NCBI GenBank assembly: GCA_963802635.1
Contig: CAWDJJ010000002.1
Location: forward strand, 1,178,001-1,242,000
DNA from: CAVTLG01 sp963802635
Lineage (GTDB): Bacteria; Chloroflexota; Ktedonobacteria; Ktedonobacterales; Ktedonobacteraceae
DNA: 64,000 nt
Direction: 5' to 3'
A program made the translations under genes and the position numbers. The notes beneath the pieces are model-generated. The model was not told the DNA's origin and made no database searches. It worked only from the letters and a program-made list of their open reading frames with translations. Positions 54,003 to 63,970 of the stretch are shown here, in pieces (the stretch's first letter is position 1; every line of letters starts with the position of its first letter).

Positions 54003-54791
54003 TCATCCATTAGCTGATGCGTCTTGTTCTTCTTGTTGTAAACGATGGCGATAACGATAGGATTCACCAACAAATTCAATAATTCTTCCCTTATGAGTAA
54101 GTCTATCAAGGAAAGCTGTTGTAATGGTTGCATCTGCAAAAATTGAATTCCAATCACTAAATCTTAAGTTACTGGTAATAATCATAGAAACTTGTTCATA
54201 CAGCTCACTCACGAGCTGAAACAAAAGTTGGCCTCCCGCTTTATCTACAGCAATGAAGCCCAGTTCATCCAAAACCAGGAGATCGAGCTTCGTAAAACGA
54301 GCCATAAAGTTGGAAAGATTGAGATTTTTTTGTGCCACTTGCAAATCATTGATTAAGACAGCCGTTTTGTAAAAGCGCACGCGTTTGCTCTGCCGACAGG
54401 CTGCCAAAGCCAAACCAATGGCTAAATGGGTTTTGCCCAATCCTGGATTTCCCACAAGGATGAGGTTTTCAGCACGGGACATATACCCTCCTTGAGCTAA
54501 TTCGAGGAACGTGGTTTTGGAGATATTTTCCAGGGCGGCAAAATCGTAATCGGCAATCTCTTTGAGGAAAGGAAATTTCGCTCTTTTGATGGCTGAACTA
54601 ATCCGTTTGGCTTCTCGTTCTGCCATCTCTGCTTCGCACAAACCGAGCAAAAAGCGCTCTGGTGAGAGACCGTTGCGTGCAGCGTCCTGTGCATAGGACT
54701 GATACAGTTGAAGAAAGGTCGGGAAATTCAATGCACGAAGATACGCTTCGAGTAATGCTTGATGATCTTGCGTAGTTCCAGTCAACGACAT
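54003..54791 (-). CDS. istB: IS21 helper ATPase IstB
   Basis: 262 aa. Walker A is GNPGLGKTHLAIGLA and Walker B is LLVLDELGFI, followed by ITSNLRFSDW, the standard IstB/DnaC-like AAA+ layout. The helper protein assembles on target DNA and activates the transposase. It lies 20 bases downstream of istA on the same strand. Full length and no stops, so the element could still be active. Confidence 0.95.
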   Translation of the reverse strand: MSLTGTTQDHQALLEAYLRALNFPTFLQLYQSYAQDAARNGLSPERFLLGLCEAEMAEREAKRISSAIKRAKFPFLKEIADYDFAALENISKTTFLELAQGGYMSRAENLILVGNPGLGKTHLAIGLALAACRQSKRVRFYKTAVLINDLQVAQKNLNLSNFMARFTKLDLLVLDELGFIAVDKAGGQLLFQLVSELYEQVSMIITSNLRFSDWNSIFADATITTAFLDRLTHKGRIIEFVGESYRYRHRLQQEEQDASANG

Positions 54792-54811
54792 GCGCGGAAC
54801 TCCTTGTCCTT

Positions 54812-56356
54812 TTACCAGGATAACTTCAACAACTGTTCATAGCGAGCCAGGTCAACTGGCTGATGGCCAACAGCAGCTAAATCTGGACGATCAGAAAGAT
54901 CTAATGGTTTCCTGTCAGCCTGTTCACCTGCATCAGCTATTTCGTGAAGACAATAGAGCACTCCGTCGAGGTGGGTACAACCGTACAGGAGTGCACGTTC
55001 AATTGCTTGTTCCATGTGTGAGGGTGAGTAATGTTCATGAAGCATCAAGATACGGACAAATTCTTGAATACCTCGTCCATCAGGCCACATCTCTTTGAGC
55101 TTGTCCAACATCTGCTGGTAGGACGGGGGCCACTCTCTTCGCCAACGTCTCATTGGCTTTGCATAGTCAAAGGCTCCTGGTTTTTGTTCAAGCAAAGCGA
55201 GATAGTGAAGCGGATCAAAAATATCTTGTTCGCGCTCATAACAGCGGGAATGGCTCGCCAATTTGTGCGTTCCATCATAAATGTCAATCGTAAAAGGGTA
55301 GGCTTTGACTGTCACCGTTTTGCGAGCATAGTTGACTGGCACGGAATATCTGTTGGTTTCATAATGCACCTGTGAATAGGGAGTCAGCCGAGCTGTGACC
55401 ATATCACAACAATCATACTCAGAGGGGGGAAGCGGTAACAAGAGGGAGCACTCTTTTTCCCATGCTTGTCCTATCGTTTGCCTCTCACGTGAGACGGTAC
55501 GTGCATCCTCGGCAAGACAGCGTTCTAACACCTGCCGATTGAGATCGGCAAAACTTGTTGCACTTGGGAGCGGAACAAGGAAATTTCGCCTCGTGTATCC
55601 AACGGCGGCTTCTACACCGCCTTTTTCATTGCCTTTGGCTGGTTGACAAAAATGGGACTCAAACAAGTAGTAACTCCGAAATGATGCAAAGGCACGAGCC
55701 TCTTGACGAGATGGACGGCGCTTTTTGGTTTTATCAAAGACCAGTTTGACGGCAGTTGCCAAATTGTCATAACTGATTCGATGCGGAACTCCTCCAAAAT
55801 GGCGAAAGGCTTGAACATGTGCCCACAGAAAACTTTCTTGATTTTGCGAAGGGAAACAGGCGGCAAAGGTCCGACGAGAATAACACAGATGCATCACAAA
55901 AAATTGCACCTTTTGCCTTTGTCCATTGATGAGAGCAAAGGCTTCACCCCAATCCACTTGTGCATCTTCCCCTGGCTCAAATTCTAACGGCAGAAAGCGT
56001 TCGGGAGGGTGATGCTTTTCTTTCCACTGGGCAATATATTGTCGGACACGTGACTCGCATCCTTGGTATCCTTCCTCACGAATCAGCTCAAAAATCCGGT
56101 GGGAGGAGTACTGTTGTTTGCGGGGAAGGTGATCGTTTGTGGTCAGGAATGCTTCGACGCGGGCTTGATAGGGACCAAAGACAGGAGCTGATCGGAACAG
56201 AGATGAAGCCAGTTCGTCTGAGGATGGTTTCTGTTCAATCGCTCTTCTAATGGCTTGACGACAATGGCCTGTTTCTCGCTGGATCTGTCTGATATTTTGC
56301 TTCTCAAGATGAAATAAACGACGGATCTGTTCTTGTTCCTCAAGTGGTAACTCCAT
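54812..56356 (-). CDS. istA: IS21 transposase IstA
   Basis: 514 aa. An N-terminal helix-turn-helix (RRLFHLEKQNIRQIQRETGH) is followed by the DDE integrase core with DAQVDWGEAFALING (first Asp), HRISYDNLATAVK (second Asp), and the Glu segment near KGNEKGGVEAAVGYTRRN. A C-terminal beta-barrel-like part follows. Length and order match IstA. The ATG has GGAGAG-type sequence upstream. It is transcribed with istB toward the left end of the element. Confidence 0.95.
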   Translation of the reverse strand: MELPLEEQEQIRRLFHLEKQNIRQIQRETGHCRQAIRRAIEQKPSSDELASSLFRSAPVFGPYQARVEAFLTTNDHLPRKQQYSSHRIFELIREEGYQGCESRVRQYIAQWKEKHHPPERFLPLEFEPGEDAQVDWGEAFALINGQRQKVQFFVMHLCYSRRTFAACFPSQNQESFLWAHVQAFRHFGGVPHRISYDNLATAVKLVFDKTKKRRPSRQEARAFASFRSYYLFESHFCQPAKGNEKGGVEAAVGYTRRNFLVPLPSATSFADLNRQVLERCLAEDARTVSRERQTIGQAWEKECSLLLPLPPSEYDCCDMVTARLTPYSQVHYETNRYSVPVNYARKTVTVKAYPFTIDIYDGTHKLASHSRCYEREQDIFDPLHYLALLEQKPGAFDYAKPMRRWRREWPPSYQQMLDKLKEMWPDGRGIQEFVRILMLHEHYSPSHMEQAIERALLYGCTHLDGVLYCLHEIADAGEQADRKPLDLSDRPDLAAVGHQPVDLARYEQLLKLSW

Positions 56357-56478
56357 TTCTCTCTCCTTTCCTATTCATTTGTCACTATCTCCCTTGCTAT
56401 GCTCTTCCAGGAGGTGGTCATGGTCAATAACATTTTAACACTTTATGCAAACACAGCTTGGTTGGTGGGCAGTATCTT

Positions 56479-57675
56479 TCAGTAACTTTTGAGGGTGGGT
56501 TGGGTAGGGTGCTTCATAGCGTAAACACACTGCCATAGCCAATACGCAATGGCGTCGGCGAAATCGAAGTAGTAGCTATAGAGTGAGAACGCCTTCTCAT
56601 CGGCTGGTGGCTGTCCCACAATCCAGAGCGGGAGAGGATAGCCCTCAATCAGGAGAGCAACCCGCTGGCGATCTCTCGTCATAGGAACGTAAATGGGTAT
56701 CGCTGCAGTATCAAACAGCGCAGCCACTTCGACCACATAGGTCGGATCGTAAGAGAGTACGGCATGCCAATCTCGTTGGCGTAGGACTTCTCGTCGCAAA
56801 GCTCCCCCACCATCGGGTGGAGGCGCGATATAATCTGGGCGCGGCTCCTCCGAGATATAGTAGCTGTATCCATATGACCGGTAGAGGTAAAACTCGTCCA
56901 ACGGGCTCATCCCTCCCACCCTTGTCCTCTCTTTGATGGAGGAAGACAGGCGTGCGAACTTCCAGAGTGTGAGCGGCTCTCCTCCTTCGAGCAGGGCTAT
57001 TGTCTGTACATCAGAAGCCAGCATGCCCACAAGAAGTGCGGCTGGGGGAACGTCTGTATGCGCGAAGCCCCAAATCATAGGGCGTCCTATTCCCTGCAAC
57101 AGTACCAGGAAACATACTTCAGGTGGCGGAGATCCCAGGTTGGATATGGAAGCGGAAACCGCCCGGAGGTGATCCCTGAGGTCTCCCTCACTCTCTTGAA
57201 GAGGCCACTCGGCAAAGGGGTGTTGGAGATCGTAGCCTGTGAGTGGATCAGTCATCAGTAGCGCATAGATGACCTTGTCGGTATCGAGCCGAAAGAACGC
57301 CCGCTGTTGTAGGTAGGTGATAGGTTGAGTGTCGGGTAGCGGAAGCGAGAGAGGTGTGTTTTTGAGGTAGCTCAGAGAAGTGCGAACGGTATTCCAGACA
57401 GCGGCATTATACCGCTTTGCCAGTTCATCCTCAACTTCATGTTCATATGCAAGGCGTATCAATTCATGGCGGGTAGCGGTAAGCAGCGTTCCGGGGATGG
57501 CGACAATCAGTTGATCAGCGCTTCGGACGAGCGGGTGCGCAAGGAGCGTTCCGGTATCGTTTTGATACCCGAGTGTGGGCACATCGCCCTGCAAGACCAT
57601 CAATGGATTCAGTGCGTCCGGTGACGCACCATATCTCGCCAATAACGAGGCTAGTTCCGAGAGATCGAAACTCAT
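56479..57675 (-). pseudogene. 5' half of the nuclease gene interrupted by IS21
   Basis: From ATG at 57675 (MSFDLSELASLLARYG) the frame runs to a stop at 56479. The last 16 codons (after AYWLWQ) are IS21 terminal sequence, so the real gene part ends at 56528. Removing the IS joins TGG-CAG-TG to G-CGT-ATC and reads AIAYWLWQWRILLRIALPED, continuing into the half at 51904-53860. Content is uncharacterised (LIRLAYEHEVEDELAKRYNA, VVEVAALFDTAAIPIYVP). The initiating ATG lies inside the IS1634 terminal repeat, so the original start may be lost and the present one provided by that IS. Confidence 0.65.
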
Positions 57676-59464
57676 GGTTCGCTCAAATTTTGACGAGATT
57701 TCAAAATTGTAATACACTACAAGCATGAAAGAAACGTTGAACATTGAAACTGAACGTGTAGATGATATTGCGCTGTTACTAGCACACATGCAGCGCATGA
57801 ATATATCTGAGCTGCTAGATAAGCATATCCCAGTTCATGGCAATCGGAAGGGATTAAGCGTAGGGAATGTGACGATGGTTTGGCTCTCCCATATCCTTTC
57901 AGAAGCGGATCATAAAATGCACCATGTACAAGAGTGGGCAATGCGACGAAAAGAAATACTACGTGGCTGCGGGTTGAAGACGCTTGAACAACAAGATATG
58001 ACAGATGATCGTCTTGCAGATATTTTACATGCTCTAAGCAGCGATATCCATTGGACAGCATTTGAACAGGATTTGATGGGAAGCCTGGTACGAGTGTATG
58101 ATATGCAAAAAGCACGGATACGTGTTGATACGACCAGCGTCATGAGTTATGCTGAAGTGAGTGAACAGGGATTACTGCAATTCGGGCACAGCAAAGACCA
58201 TCGACCTGACCTGCCACAACTCAAACTGGTGCTCGCAAGTTTGGATCCTTTGGGAATGCCATTGGCGACAGAAGTGATTTCGGGTGAAAAGGCAGATGAC
58301 CCGGTGTACCTGCCGATCATAAAGCGGGTGCGTGAAGGACTCAAAAGGGAAGGACTGTTGTATATAGGAGATTGCAAGATGGCAGCATTTCAAACGCGTG
58401 CGACCATTCAATCATCGAAAGACTTTTATTTATGCCCTCTTTCAGCCATACACATCTCATCACAGCAACTCCAGCAAGAAGTAGATACCTTGAGAAAGAA
58501 CGGAGATCCGCTCATAAAGGTTGAACGCATGAATGAGAAAAATGAGCATATTTGTATTGCTCAAGGATATGAAATGAGCCAAGAGCTGGATAGCGAGAGA
58601 GATGGGCAGATATCTGCATGGACGGAACGCCGATTGCTGATCCAATCAACAAGTGGAGCAGAAGGAGCGAAGCGTTCTTTGCTAGAACGCTTAGAAAAAG
58701 CAGAGCAAGCTATACAGGAGCTATTGGTGAGAAAGCAAGGAAAGCAGCGCCTAAAAACACGTGTGGAAGTAGAGAGAGCCATACAAGAGGTGTTAAAGAT
58801 ATTTCGCGTGGAAGATTTATTAGAGATTGCTATTTATGAAGAAAAGCGGGAAATACCAGTTCGTACTTATAGAGGAAAAATCTCCTCAGCACATCAAGAG
58901 AGCCTTTTTACGATCAAGAGTGCACGAGTGGAAAAAGCACTCGAGTATACTATAAGTCATCTGAGCTGGCGTGTCTATGTTACGAATCAGGAAAAAGAAT
59001 ATCTTTCTTTAGAACAAGCTGTAGAGGCATACTATGATGAATATCTTGTCGAGCGGTGCTTCGGGCGCCTCAAAGGACATCCTTTCTCATTGGCTCCTCT
59101 CTATGTGCAGCGTGATGATCATCGAGTAGGATTAGTGCGCTTGTTGACGATTGCTTTGCGTGTTTTAACGCTATTGGAAGGTGTCGTTCGTCAACGTTTA
59201 CAAGAGCTGAAGGGAGAGCTTGCCGGACTCTACGCAGGAAATCCCAAACGTCGCACGAATCAACCGACTGCGGAACGATTATTGGAAGCCTTCCATGAAG
59301 TGACGCTTACCATCGTTCGTGCTCCTGGGTTCATACAGCGCCATATTACGCCGCTTTCTTCTCTTCAGCAAGAAATTTTAACGTTATTAGGCTTTACGCC
59401 TGTCATCTATTCTCAATTGGCGGATGATTCTTAATTTCCATCTGGAAAATGAGCGAACCATGAG
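57671..59464 (+). mobile_element. IS1634-family insertion sequence
   Basis: CTCATGGTTCGCTCA (57671-57685) and TGAGCGAACCATGAG (59450-59464) are perfect 15-bp terminal inverted repeats around an intact IS1634-type transposase. A target duplication could not be confirmed by eye. Confidence 0.85.
57725..59434 (+). CDS. IS1634-family DDE transposase
   Basis: 569 aa with the IS1634 layout: RIRVDTTSVMSYAEVSEQG (first Asp), then the family signature FGHSKDHRPDLPQLKLVLA, YIGDCKMAAF (second Asp) and YLVERCFGRLKGHPFSLAP (Glu). No internal stops, so it may be active. It reads away from the interrupted nuclease gene, whose start codon overlaps the left terminal repeat. Confidence 0.95.
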   Translation: MKETLNIETERVDDIALLLAHMQRMNISELLDKHIPVHGNRKGLSVGNVTMVWLSHILSEADHKMHHVQEWAMRRKEILRGCGLKTLEQQDMTDDRLADILHALSSDIHWTAFEQDLMGSLVRVYDMQKARIRVDTTSVMSYAEVSEQGLLQFGHSKDHRPDLPQLKLVLASLDPLGMPLATEVISGEKADDPVYLPIIKRVREGLKREGLLYIGDCKMAAFQTRATIQSSKDFYLCPLSAIHISSQQLQQEVDTLRKNGDPLIKVERMNEKNEHICIAQGYEMSQELDSERDGQISAWTERRLLIQSTSGAEGAKRSLLERLEKAEQAIQELLVRKQGKQRLKTRVEVERAIQEVLKIFRVEDLLEIAIYEEKREIPVRTYRGKISSAHQESLFTIKSARVEKALEYTISHLSWRVYVTNQEKEYLSLEQAVEAYYDEYLVERCFGRLKGHPFSLAPLYVQRDDHRVGLVRLLTIALRVLTLLEGVVRQRLQELKGELAGLYAGNPKRRTNQPTAERLLEAFHEVTLTIVRAPGFIQRHITPLSSLQQEILTLLGFTPVIYSQLADDS

Positions 59465-59545
59465 CTATTGGTTAGTATTTTTATAGGAAAAACTCATCGT
59501 TGTAAAAAGTTAGATTGACAATTGACTGAAAGGTAGATCTGAACC

Positions 59546-60442
59546 ATGTTCACTATCTTTGGCATGCCTAAGTCTTTCAACAATTCCCATATTGCAGTCA
59601 TTCAGAGAAATGCTATAAAGAGTTGGACTAAACTAGAACCGGAGTGTGAGGTGATACTATTTGGTGACGACACAGGTACAGCCGAAGTAGCCCAGCAACT
59701 TAATGTTCGTCATATTCCAAAAGTCGAGCGAAATCAATTTGGAACGCCTCTCGTTAGTTCATTATTTAATATCGCAATGGAAGTAAGCAAGACAGATATC
59801 TTGGCTTATGTTAACTCAGATATGATTCTTATGAGCGATTTTGCCGCTACATTAAAGCAAGTTTCACTCGAGCCATCGTTTCTGCTTGTCGGCCTCAAAT
59901 GGGAACTTGATGTTCGTGGGTTGATTGATTTTGATGCAATTGATTGGGAAGATCAGCTTCGCAGACGACTAGCAGCCACTGGAAAGATGGACAAAGAGTT
60001 TGGTGGTTCGGATTACTTCGCTTTCCGTAAAGGAATGTGGGGAGAAATTCCACGTTTAGCACTTGGTAGGTATGTTTGGGATAACTGGCTTATCTATCGT
60101 GCCCAGGTCCTCAATGCTACCGTAATCAACGCCACACCAGTGATTACGGCTGTTCATCAAACCCATGACTACAACCACCACCCTCAAGGGCAAGACGGTG
60201 TCAAATACAGTTTGGAAACATGGAATGATTTTCAAGCAGTTGGCGGACTATCTCAAATGAGCACTTTATTCGATGTTAGTTTAATAATGACTCGTGACAG
60301 ATTTAAGGAACTAGAGATGACAGAAGATCACCTCCGGCATATGGAAGTATCACATGCCTTCGAGGCTGATTGGGCTACTGAACTGCAAAGACGGCATGCG
60401 AGCCACTTCAATGGGAAGGGTGAAGCTGGCGGTTCCTCATAG
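59546..60442 (+). CDS. Glycosyltransferase-like protein (GT-A type)
   Basis: 298 aa. It has the N-terminal features of a GT-A nucleotide-sugar-binding fold (TIFGMPKSFN, then CEVILFGDDTG) and the acidic metal site AYVNSDMILM (N-S-D). GGSDYFAFRKGMW follows, near the acceptor side. It is soluble, without membrane segments. It begins a block of polysaccharide genes (methyltransferase, UDP-sugar dehydrogenase, epimerase) and probably adds a sugar to a surface glycan. The exact sugar is unknown. Confidence 0.7.
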   Translation: MFTIFGMPKSFNNSHIAVIQRNAIKSWTKLEPECEVILFGDDTGTAEVAQQLNVRHIPKVERNQFGTPLVSSLFNIAMEVSKTDILAYVNSDMILMSDFAATLKQVSLEPSFLLVGLKWELDVRGLIDFDAIDWEDQLRRRLAATGKMDKEFGGSDYFAFRKGMWGEIPRLALGRYVWDNWLIYRAQVLNATVINATPVITAVHQTHDYNHHPQGQDGVKYSLETWNDFQAVGGLSQMSTLFDVSLIMTRDRFKELEMTEDHLRHMEVSHAFEADWATELQRRHASHFNGKGEAGGSS

Positions 60443-60535
60443 ATTACTTCGTCCTAGACAAATCGGATAATGGCAAAATTCTGTTCGAGATGCGTAATCT
60501 GAGTGGTGTTCTGAAACCCTATAAGGAGCCTGGAG

Positions 60536-61366
60536 ATGACAAGATTTTCGAAGGTGCCAGTGACTATTGTGCGGGATTACTGGAACACTCGCCCTTGTAA
60601 TATCCGGCATTCGCCTGTTGAAGTGGGAACCCGCCAGTATTTTGACGAGGTAGAGGCGCGTAAATATTACGTTGAGCCACATATCCCTTGTTTCGCCGAG
60701 TTTGATCGGTGGAAGGACAAGAAGGTTCTTGAAATTGGTTGTGGTATTGGTACTGACACCATCAATTTCGCTCGCCATGGTGCGCTAGTGACGGCAGTCG
60801 AACTCTCGGAAAAGTCGATTGCGATTGCCCGACAGCGAGCTGAGGTTTACGGGCTGCAAGAATACATTCGCTTCTATTGTGGTGATGCTGAAGAATTGAG
60901 CAAATTTGTACCCATTGAACCCTACGACTTGGTATATTCCTTCGGCGTTGTTCATCACACACCGCATCCTGAGTTGGTCATTGAGCAGATTCTCCACTAT
61001 GTACAGTGTGGCAGCACTATTAAGATTATGGTTTATCACCGCAGGTCGTGGAAGGTACTATGGATCGTACTTACATATGGTAAGGGTCAGTTCTGGCGGC
61101 TGAATGAACTCGTCTCCTGCCACTCTGAGGCTCAGACGGGCTGCCCAATCACTTATACATTTTCACCCTATGACGTATGGCAACTTCTGAATAGGTTTGA
61201 TATCACCGAGATGGCTGTTAACCATATTTTTCCCTATTGCATTGATGAATACGTGCAATATCGTTATTTGACAGTCTGGTATTTTCGCTGGATGCCAAAG
61301 ATACTCTTTCAGTGGCTGGAAAGGCATTTCGGCTGGCATCTGTGTGTAACAGCGGAGGTGCCGTAG
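60536..61366 (+). CDS. SAM-dependent methyltransferase (class I)
   Basis: 276 aa. Motif I is VLEIGCGIGTDTINFARHG, followed by AVELSEKSIAIARQRA and YDLVYSFGVVHHTPHPE. These are the standard Rossmann methyltransferase elements. The C-terminal third has a hydrophobic stretch. In polysaccharide clusters such enzymes O-methylate sugars or lipid carriers. The start at 60536 follows the glycosyltransferase by about 90 bases on the same strand. Confidence 0.85.
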   Translation: MTRFSKVPVTIVRDYWNTRPCNIRHSPVEVGTRQYFDEVEARKYYVEPHIPCFAEFDRWKDKKVLEIGCGIGTDTINFARHGALVTAVELSEKSIAIARQRAEVYGLQEYIRFYCGDAEELSKFVPIEPYDLVYSFGVVHHTPHPELVIEQILHYVQCGSTIKIMVYHRRSWKVLWIVLTYGKGQFWRLNELVSCHSEAQTGCPITYTFSPYDVWQLLNRFDITEMAVNHIFPYCIDEYVQYRYLTVWYFRWMPKILFQWLERHFGWHLCVTAEVP

Positions 61367-61529
61367 ATAGCTCTAAACTAGCGACACTGACATCAGATAC
61401 TTGGAGGCAATCAGCACTGACTGCATCATGTTTCACCTTTGCATCTATGCTGGCTATGGGTTCACATAATGTACGAGCCTGTATTTTATGTTAAGAGTTC
61501 TACTGGCCTAATTGAGGGAAGGAAATGCT

Positions 61530-62873
61530 ATGAATATCTCGGTCATTGGATTAGGCAAGCTGGGGATACCTCTAGCTGCTATCCTTGCATATAAAGGCCA
61601 TACAGTCATTGGCGTCGACGTAAATCTCCACATCATCCGTTTGCTCAACGAAGGTAGATCATCAATCTTCGAGCCAGGGCTAGAGGGGTTGATTCAAAAA
61701 TCTCGCGTACGCTTGTCAGCTACAGTTGACTATCAACTAGCCATTAACGGTACTGAGATCACCTTTATCATAGTACCCACGCCCAGTGACGCCCTTGGTG
61801 ATTTCTCACTGCACTATGTGTTAGCAGCAACTGAGACGATAGGTAAGATTCTTCGTGATAAAAAGAGCTTTCACTTGGTTGTTCTCATCAGCACAGTCAT
61901 GCCCGGCGATACTGACCATCAGGTACTGCCAGTCTTGGAAACCTATTCAGCCAAACGATGCGGCATCGATTTCGGTCTTTGCTACAATCCTGAGTTCATT
62001 GCGCTGGGAAGTGTCATTCGGGACATGCTGAATCCAGATTTTATACTTATTGGCGAATCTGATGCTCGCGCCGGAGAGATGCTAGCATCTCTTTATGAAG
62101 GGATATGCGACAATAATCCACCAGTGATAAGAATGAACTTCGTCAACGCAGAATTAGCCAAGCTAGCAGTGAATACATTTGTAACAACTAAGATTTCCTA
62201 TGCTAATATGTTAGCTCAAATTTGTGAGCAGTTACCTGACGCAAACGTGGATATAGTGACCTCAGCTATAGGGCTGGATAGCCGCATTGGTCGTAAATAC
62301 TTAAAAGGTGCTCTTGGCTACGGAGGTCCCTGTTTTCCCCGGGACAACACCGCTTTTGCGCGTATGGCTTGTCGACTTGGTATTCAAGCAGGCTTAGCTG
62401 AGATCACCCATCACATCAATCGCCTACAAGTTCCTCGTTTGGCAGAGATCGTTATGCCATTGCTTTCAGCCTCCAGTACTGTTGGTATATTGGGCCTAAG
62501 TTACAAGCCAAATACTAACGTTGTTGAAGAAGCGCCAGGCATCGAACTAGCCCGCTACCTCATAGCAAGGGGTATCTCGGTGATTCTATACGATCCAGTA
62601 GCCCTAGAGAACGCCCGTGACTGTCTAGCGGGAGAAGGAAGCTTTGCCTCCACACTCGAGGAGTGTACCCGACGAGCCAACATTGTCATCATCACTACAC
62701 CAGACGAAGAGTTCAAGGCACTATCTCCTGAAATTCTCAACTACTCGGAAGGCAAACCTACTCTCGTGGATTGCTGGCGCACTCTCTCAAGGCAGCAATA
62801 TGAGCCTTTCGCAAATTATATAGCTATAGGTATCGGACCCCATTTAGATGGGCCTACCCGTTCTGACAATTGA
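61530..62873 (+). CDS. UDP-glucose/GDP-mannose 6-dehydrogenase family protein
   Basis: 447 aa from ATG at 61530 (MNISVIGLGKLGIPLAAIL); an in-frame codon at 61512 is less likely. The NAD-binding GLGKLGIP motif is at the start, and the catalytic Cys is in GGPCFPRDNTAF. The C-terminal domain has the family VGILGLSYKPNTN sequence. The enzyme oxidises a nucleotide sugar to the uronic acid. It is followed immediately by an epimerase, so the pair probably makes a uronic-acid precursor for a surface polymer. Confidence 0.92.
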   Translation: MNISVIGLGKLGIPLAAILAYKGHTVIGVDVNLHIIRLLNEGRSSIFEPGLEGLIQKSRVRLSATVDYQLAINGTEITFIIVPTPSDALGDFSLHYVLAATETIGKILRDKKSFHLVVLISTVMPGDTDHQVLPVLETYSAKRCGIDFGLCYNPEFIALGSVIRDMLNPDFILIGESDARAGEMLASLYEGICDNNPPVIRMNFVNAELAKLAVNTFVTTKISYANMLAQICEQLPDANVDIVTSAIGLDSRIGRKYLKGALGYGGPCFPRDNTAFARMACRLGIQAGLAEITHHINRLQVPRLAEIVMPLLSASSTVGILGLSYKPNTNVVEEAPGIELARYLIARGISVILYDPVALENARDCLAGEGSFASTLEECTRRANIVIITTPDEEFKALSPEILNYSEGKPTLVDCWRTLSRQQYEPFANYIAIGIGPHLDGPTRSDN

Positions 62874-62884
62874 AAGGGCCGAAC

Positions 62885-63916
62885 ATGGATTGGGCAAGAA
62901 GAAAAGTTCTAGTGACAGGTGGTGCTTCCTTTATTGGTTCACATCTAGTAGATGCACTCATCCAACTTGGCGCAGATGTACGTATTGTAGATGATCTGAG
63001 CAGCGGCAAGATAGAAAATATCCAGCAGCACTTGAAGGAGAGGCGCATCGAATTGATATCTGACAACCTGCTCCAACCGAATGTGGTTCAAGAGGCAGTG
63101 TCTGGCATAAGCGTGGTCTTTCACCTCGCAGGTGACCACGGTGGCCGTGGCTACGTAGATCTGCACCAAGCAGCCTGCGCCACGAATATTACATTGGATG
63201 GCTTGATGTTTCTGGCATGCAGAGACGCTGGGGTAGACAAAGTTGTATATGCGTCATCTGGCTGCGTTTATCCCAACTTCCGTCAGACTAACCCAGACGA
63301 GACTTTATATCTGACAGAAGACATGGTTGGTCCGTGCTATGACGCCGATAATATGTATGGCTGGGCTAAGCTTATGGGTGAGATGACATTGAAAGCTTAC
63401 AGCAAAGAATGGGGAATGAAGACAGCTTCCTGCCGTTATTTTACGGTCTACGGTGAGCGCGCAGTGGAGAACCATGCCATTATTGCGATGATTAGTCGTG
63501 CGTTTGTCAAGCAGGATCCATTTGTTGTGTGGGGGACAGGTGAGCAAGTACGGAGCTGGACATACGTTAGCGACATAGTGCGTGGTACCATCTTGGCTGC
63601 CGAAAAGATCGATGATGGTACAGCAGTGAATCTGGGTACTATGGAACGAATACAAGTCATCGATGCCGTAAAGGAGGTTTTGCGGTATACAGGATGTCAG
63701 GCCAACATTTTGTTGCAAGCAGATATGCCAACTGGACCAATGAACCGAGTTGCCGATAATAGCCTAGCGAAGAACTTGCTGGGTTGGGAGCCAGAGATAA
63801 AATTCCTGAAAGGCTTACATCGTACGATTGATTGGTACTTCAGCACAAAAAAACGGGAAAGTGTCAAAGCAATTCTAGATCGTGCATTGATTGAGCGCCA
63901 AGTTCACCAGAATTAA
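62885..63916 (+). CDS. NAD-dependent sugar epimerase/dehydratase (SDR)
   Basis: 343 aa from the ATG at 62885 (MDWARRKVLVTGG) with AAAGGG upstream. The nucleotide motif is TGGASFIGSHL, where the usual second Gly is Ser. The active site is S/YxxxK (SSGCVYPN, then MYGWAKLMGE). WGTGEQVRSWTYVSDIVRG is a typical extended-SDR element. The exact substrate cannot be fixed, but a UDP-uronate or GDP-sugar epimerase fits next to the dehydrogenase. It overlaps none of its neighbours. Confidence 0.88.
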   Translation: MDWARRKVLVTGGASFIGSHLVDALIQLGADVRIVDDLSSGKIENIQQHLKERRIELISDNLLQPNVVQEAVSGISVVFHLAGDHGGRGYVDLHQAACATNITLDGLMFLACRDAGVDKVVYASSGCVYPNFRQTNPDETLYLTEDMVGPCYDADNMYGWAKLMGEMTLKAYSKEWGMKTASCRYFTVYGERAVENHAIIAMISRAFVKQDPFVVWGTGEQVRSWTYVSDIVRGTILAAEKIDDGTAVNLGTMERIQVIDAVKEVLRYTGCQANILLQADMPTGPMNRVADNSLAKNLLGWEPEIKFLKGLHRTIDWYFSTKKRESVKAILDRALIERQVHQN

Positions 63917-63948
63917 GCATCGATCAACCATTATCACTTTTTAAAGAG

Positions 63949-63970
63949 TACTTTCTTTCCAAAGAAAGTA
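63949..63970 (+). terminator. Possible terminator after the epimerase
   Basis: TACTTTCTTT and AAAGAAAGTA form a perfect 10-bp stem with a two-base loop, followed by TTTAGG. It is AT-rich with a short T-run, so only a weak candidate. Confidence 0.4.

Larger units (their letters stand above)
53861..56527 (-). mobile_element. IS21-family insertion sequence
   Basis: Terminal inverted repeats of 26 bp with one mismatch (53861-53886 and 56502-56527) start TGTTTA and contain GCTATGAAGCACCC. They enclose istB and istA. Imperfect similarity runs further inward. The ~2.67 kb length fits the family. No target-site duplication is evident. Confidence 0.85.
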
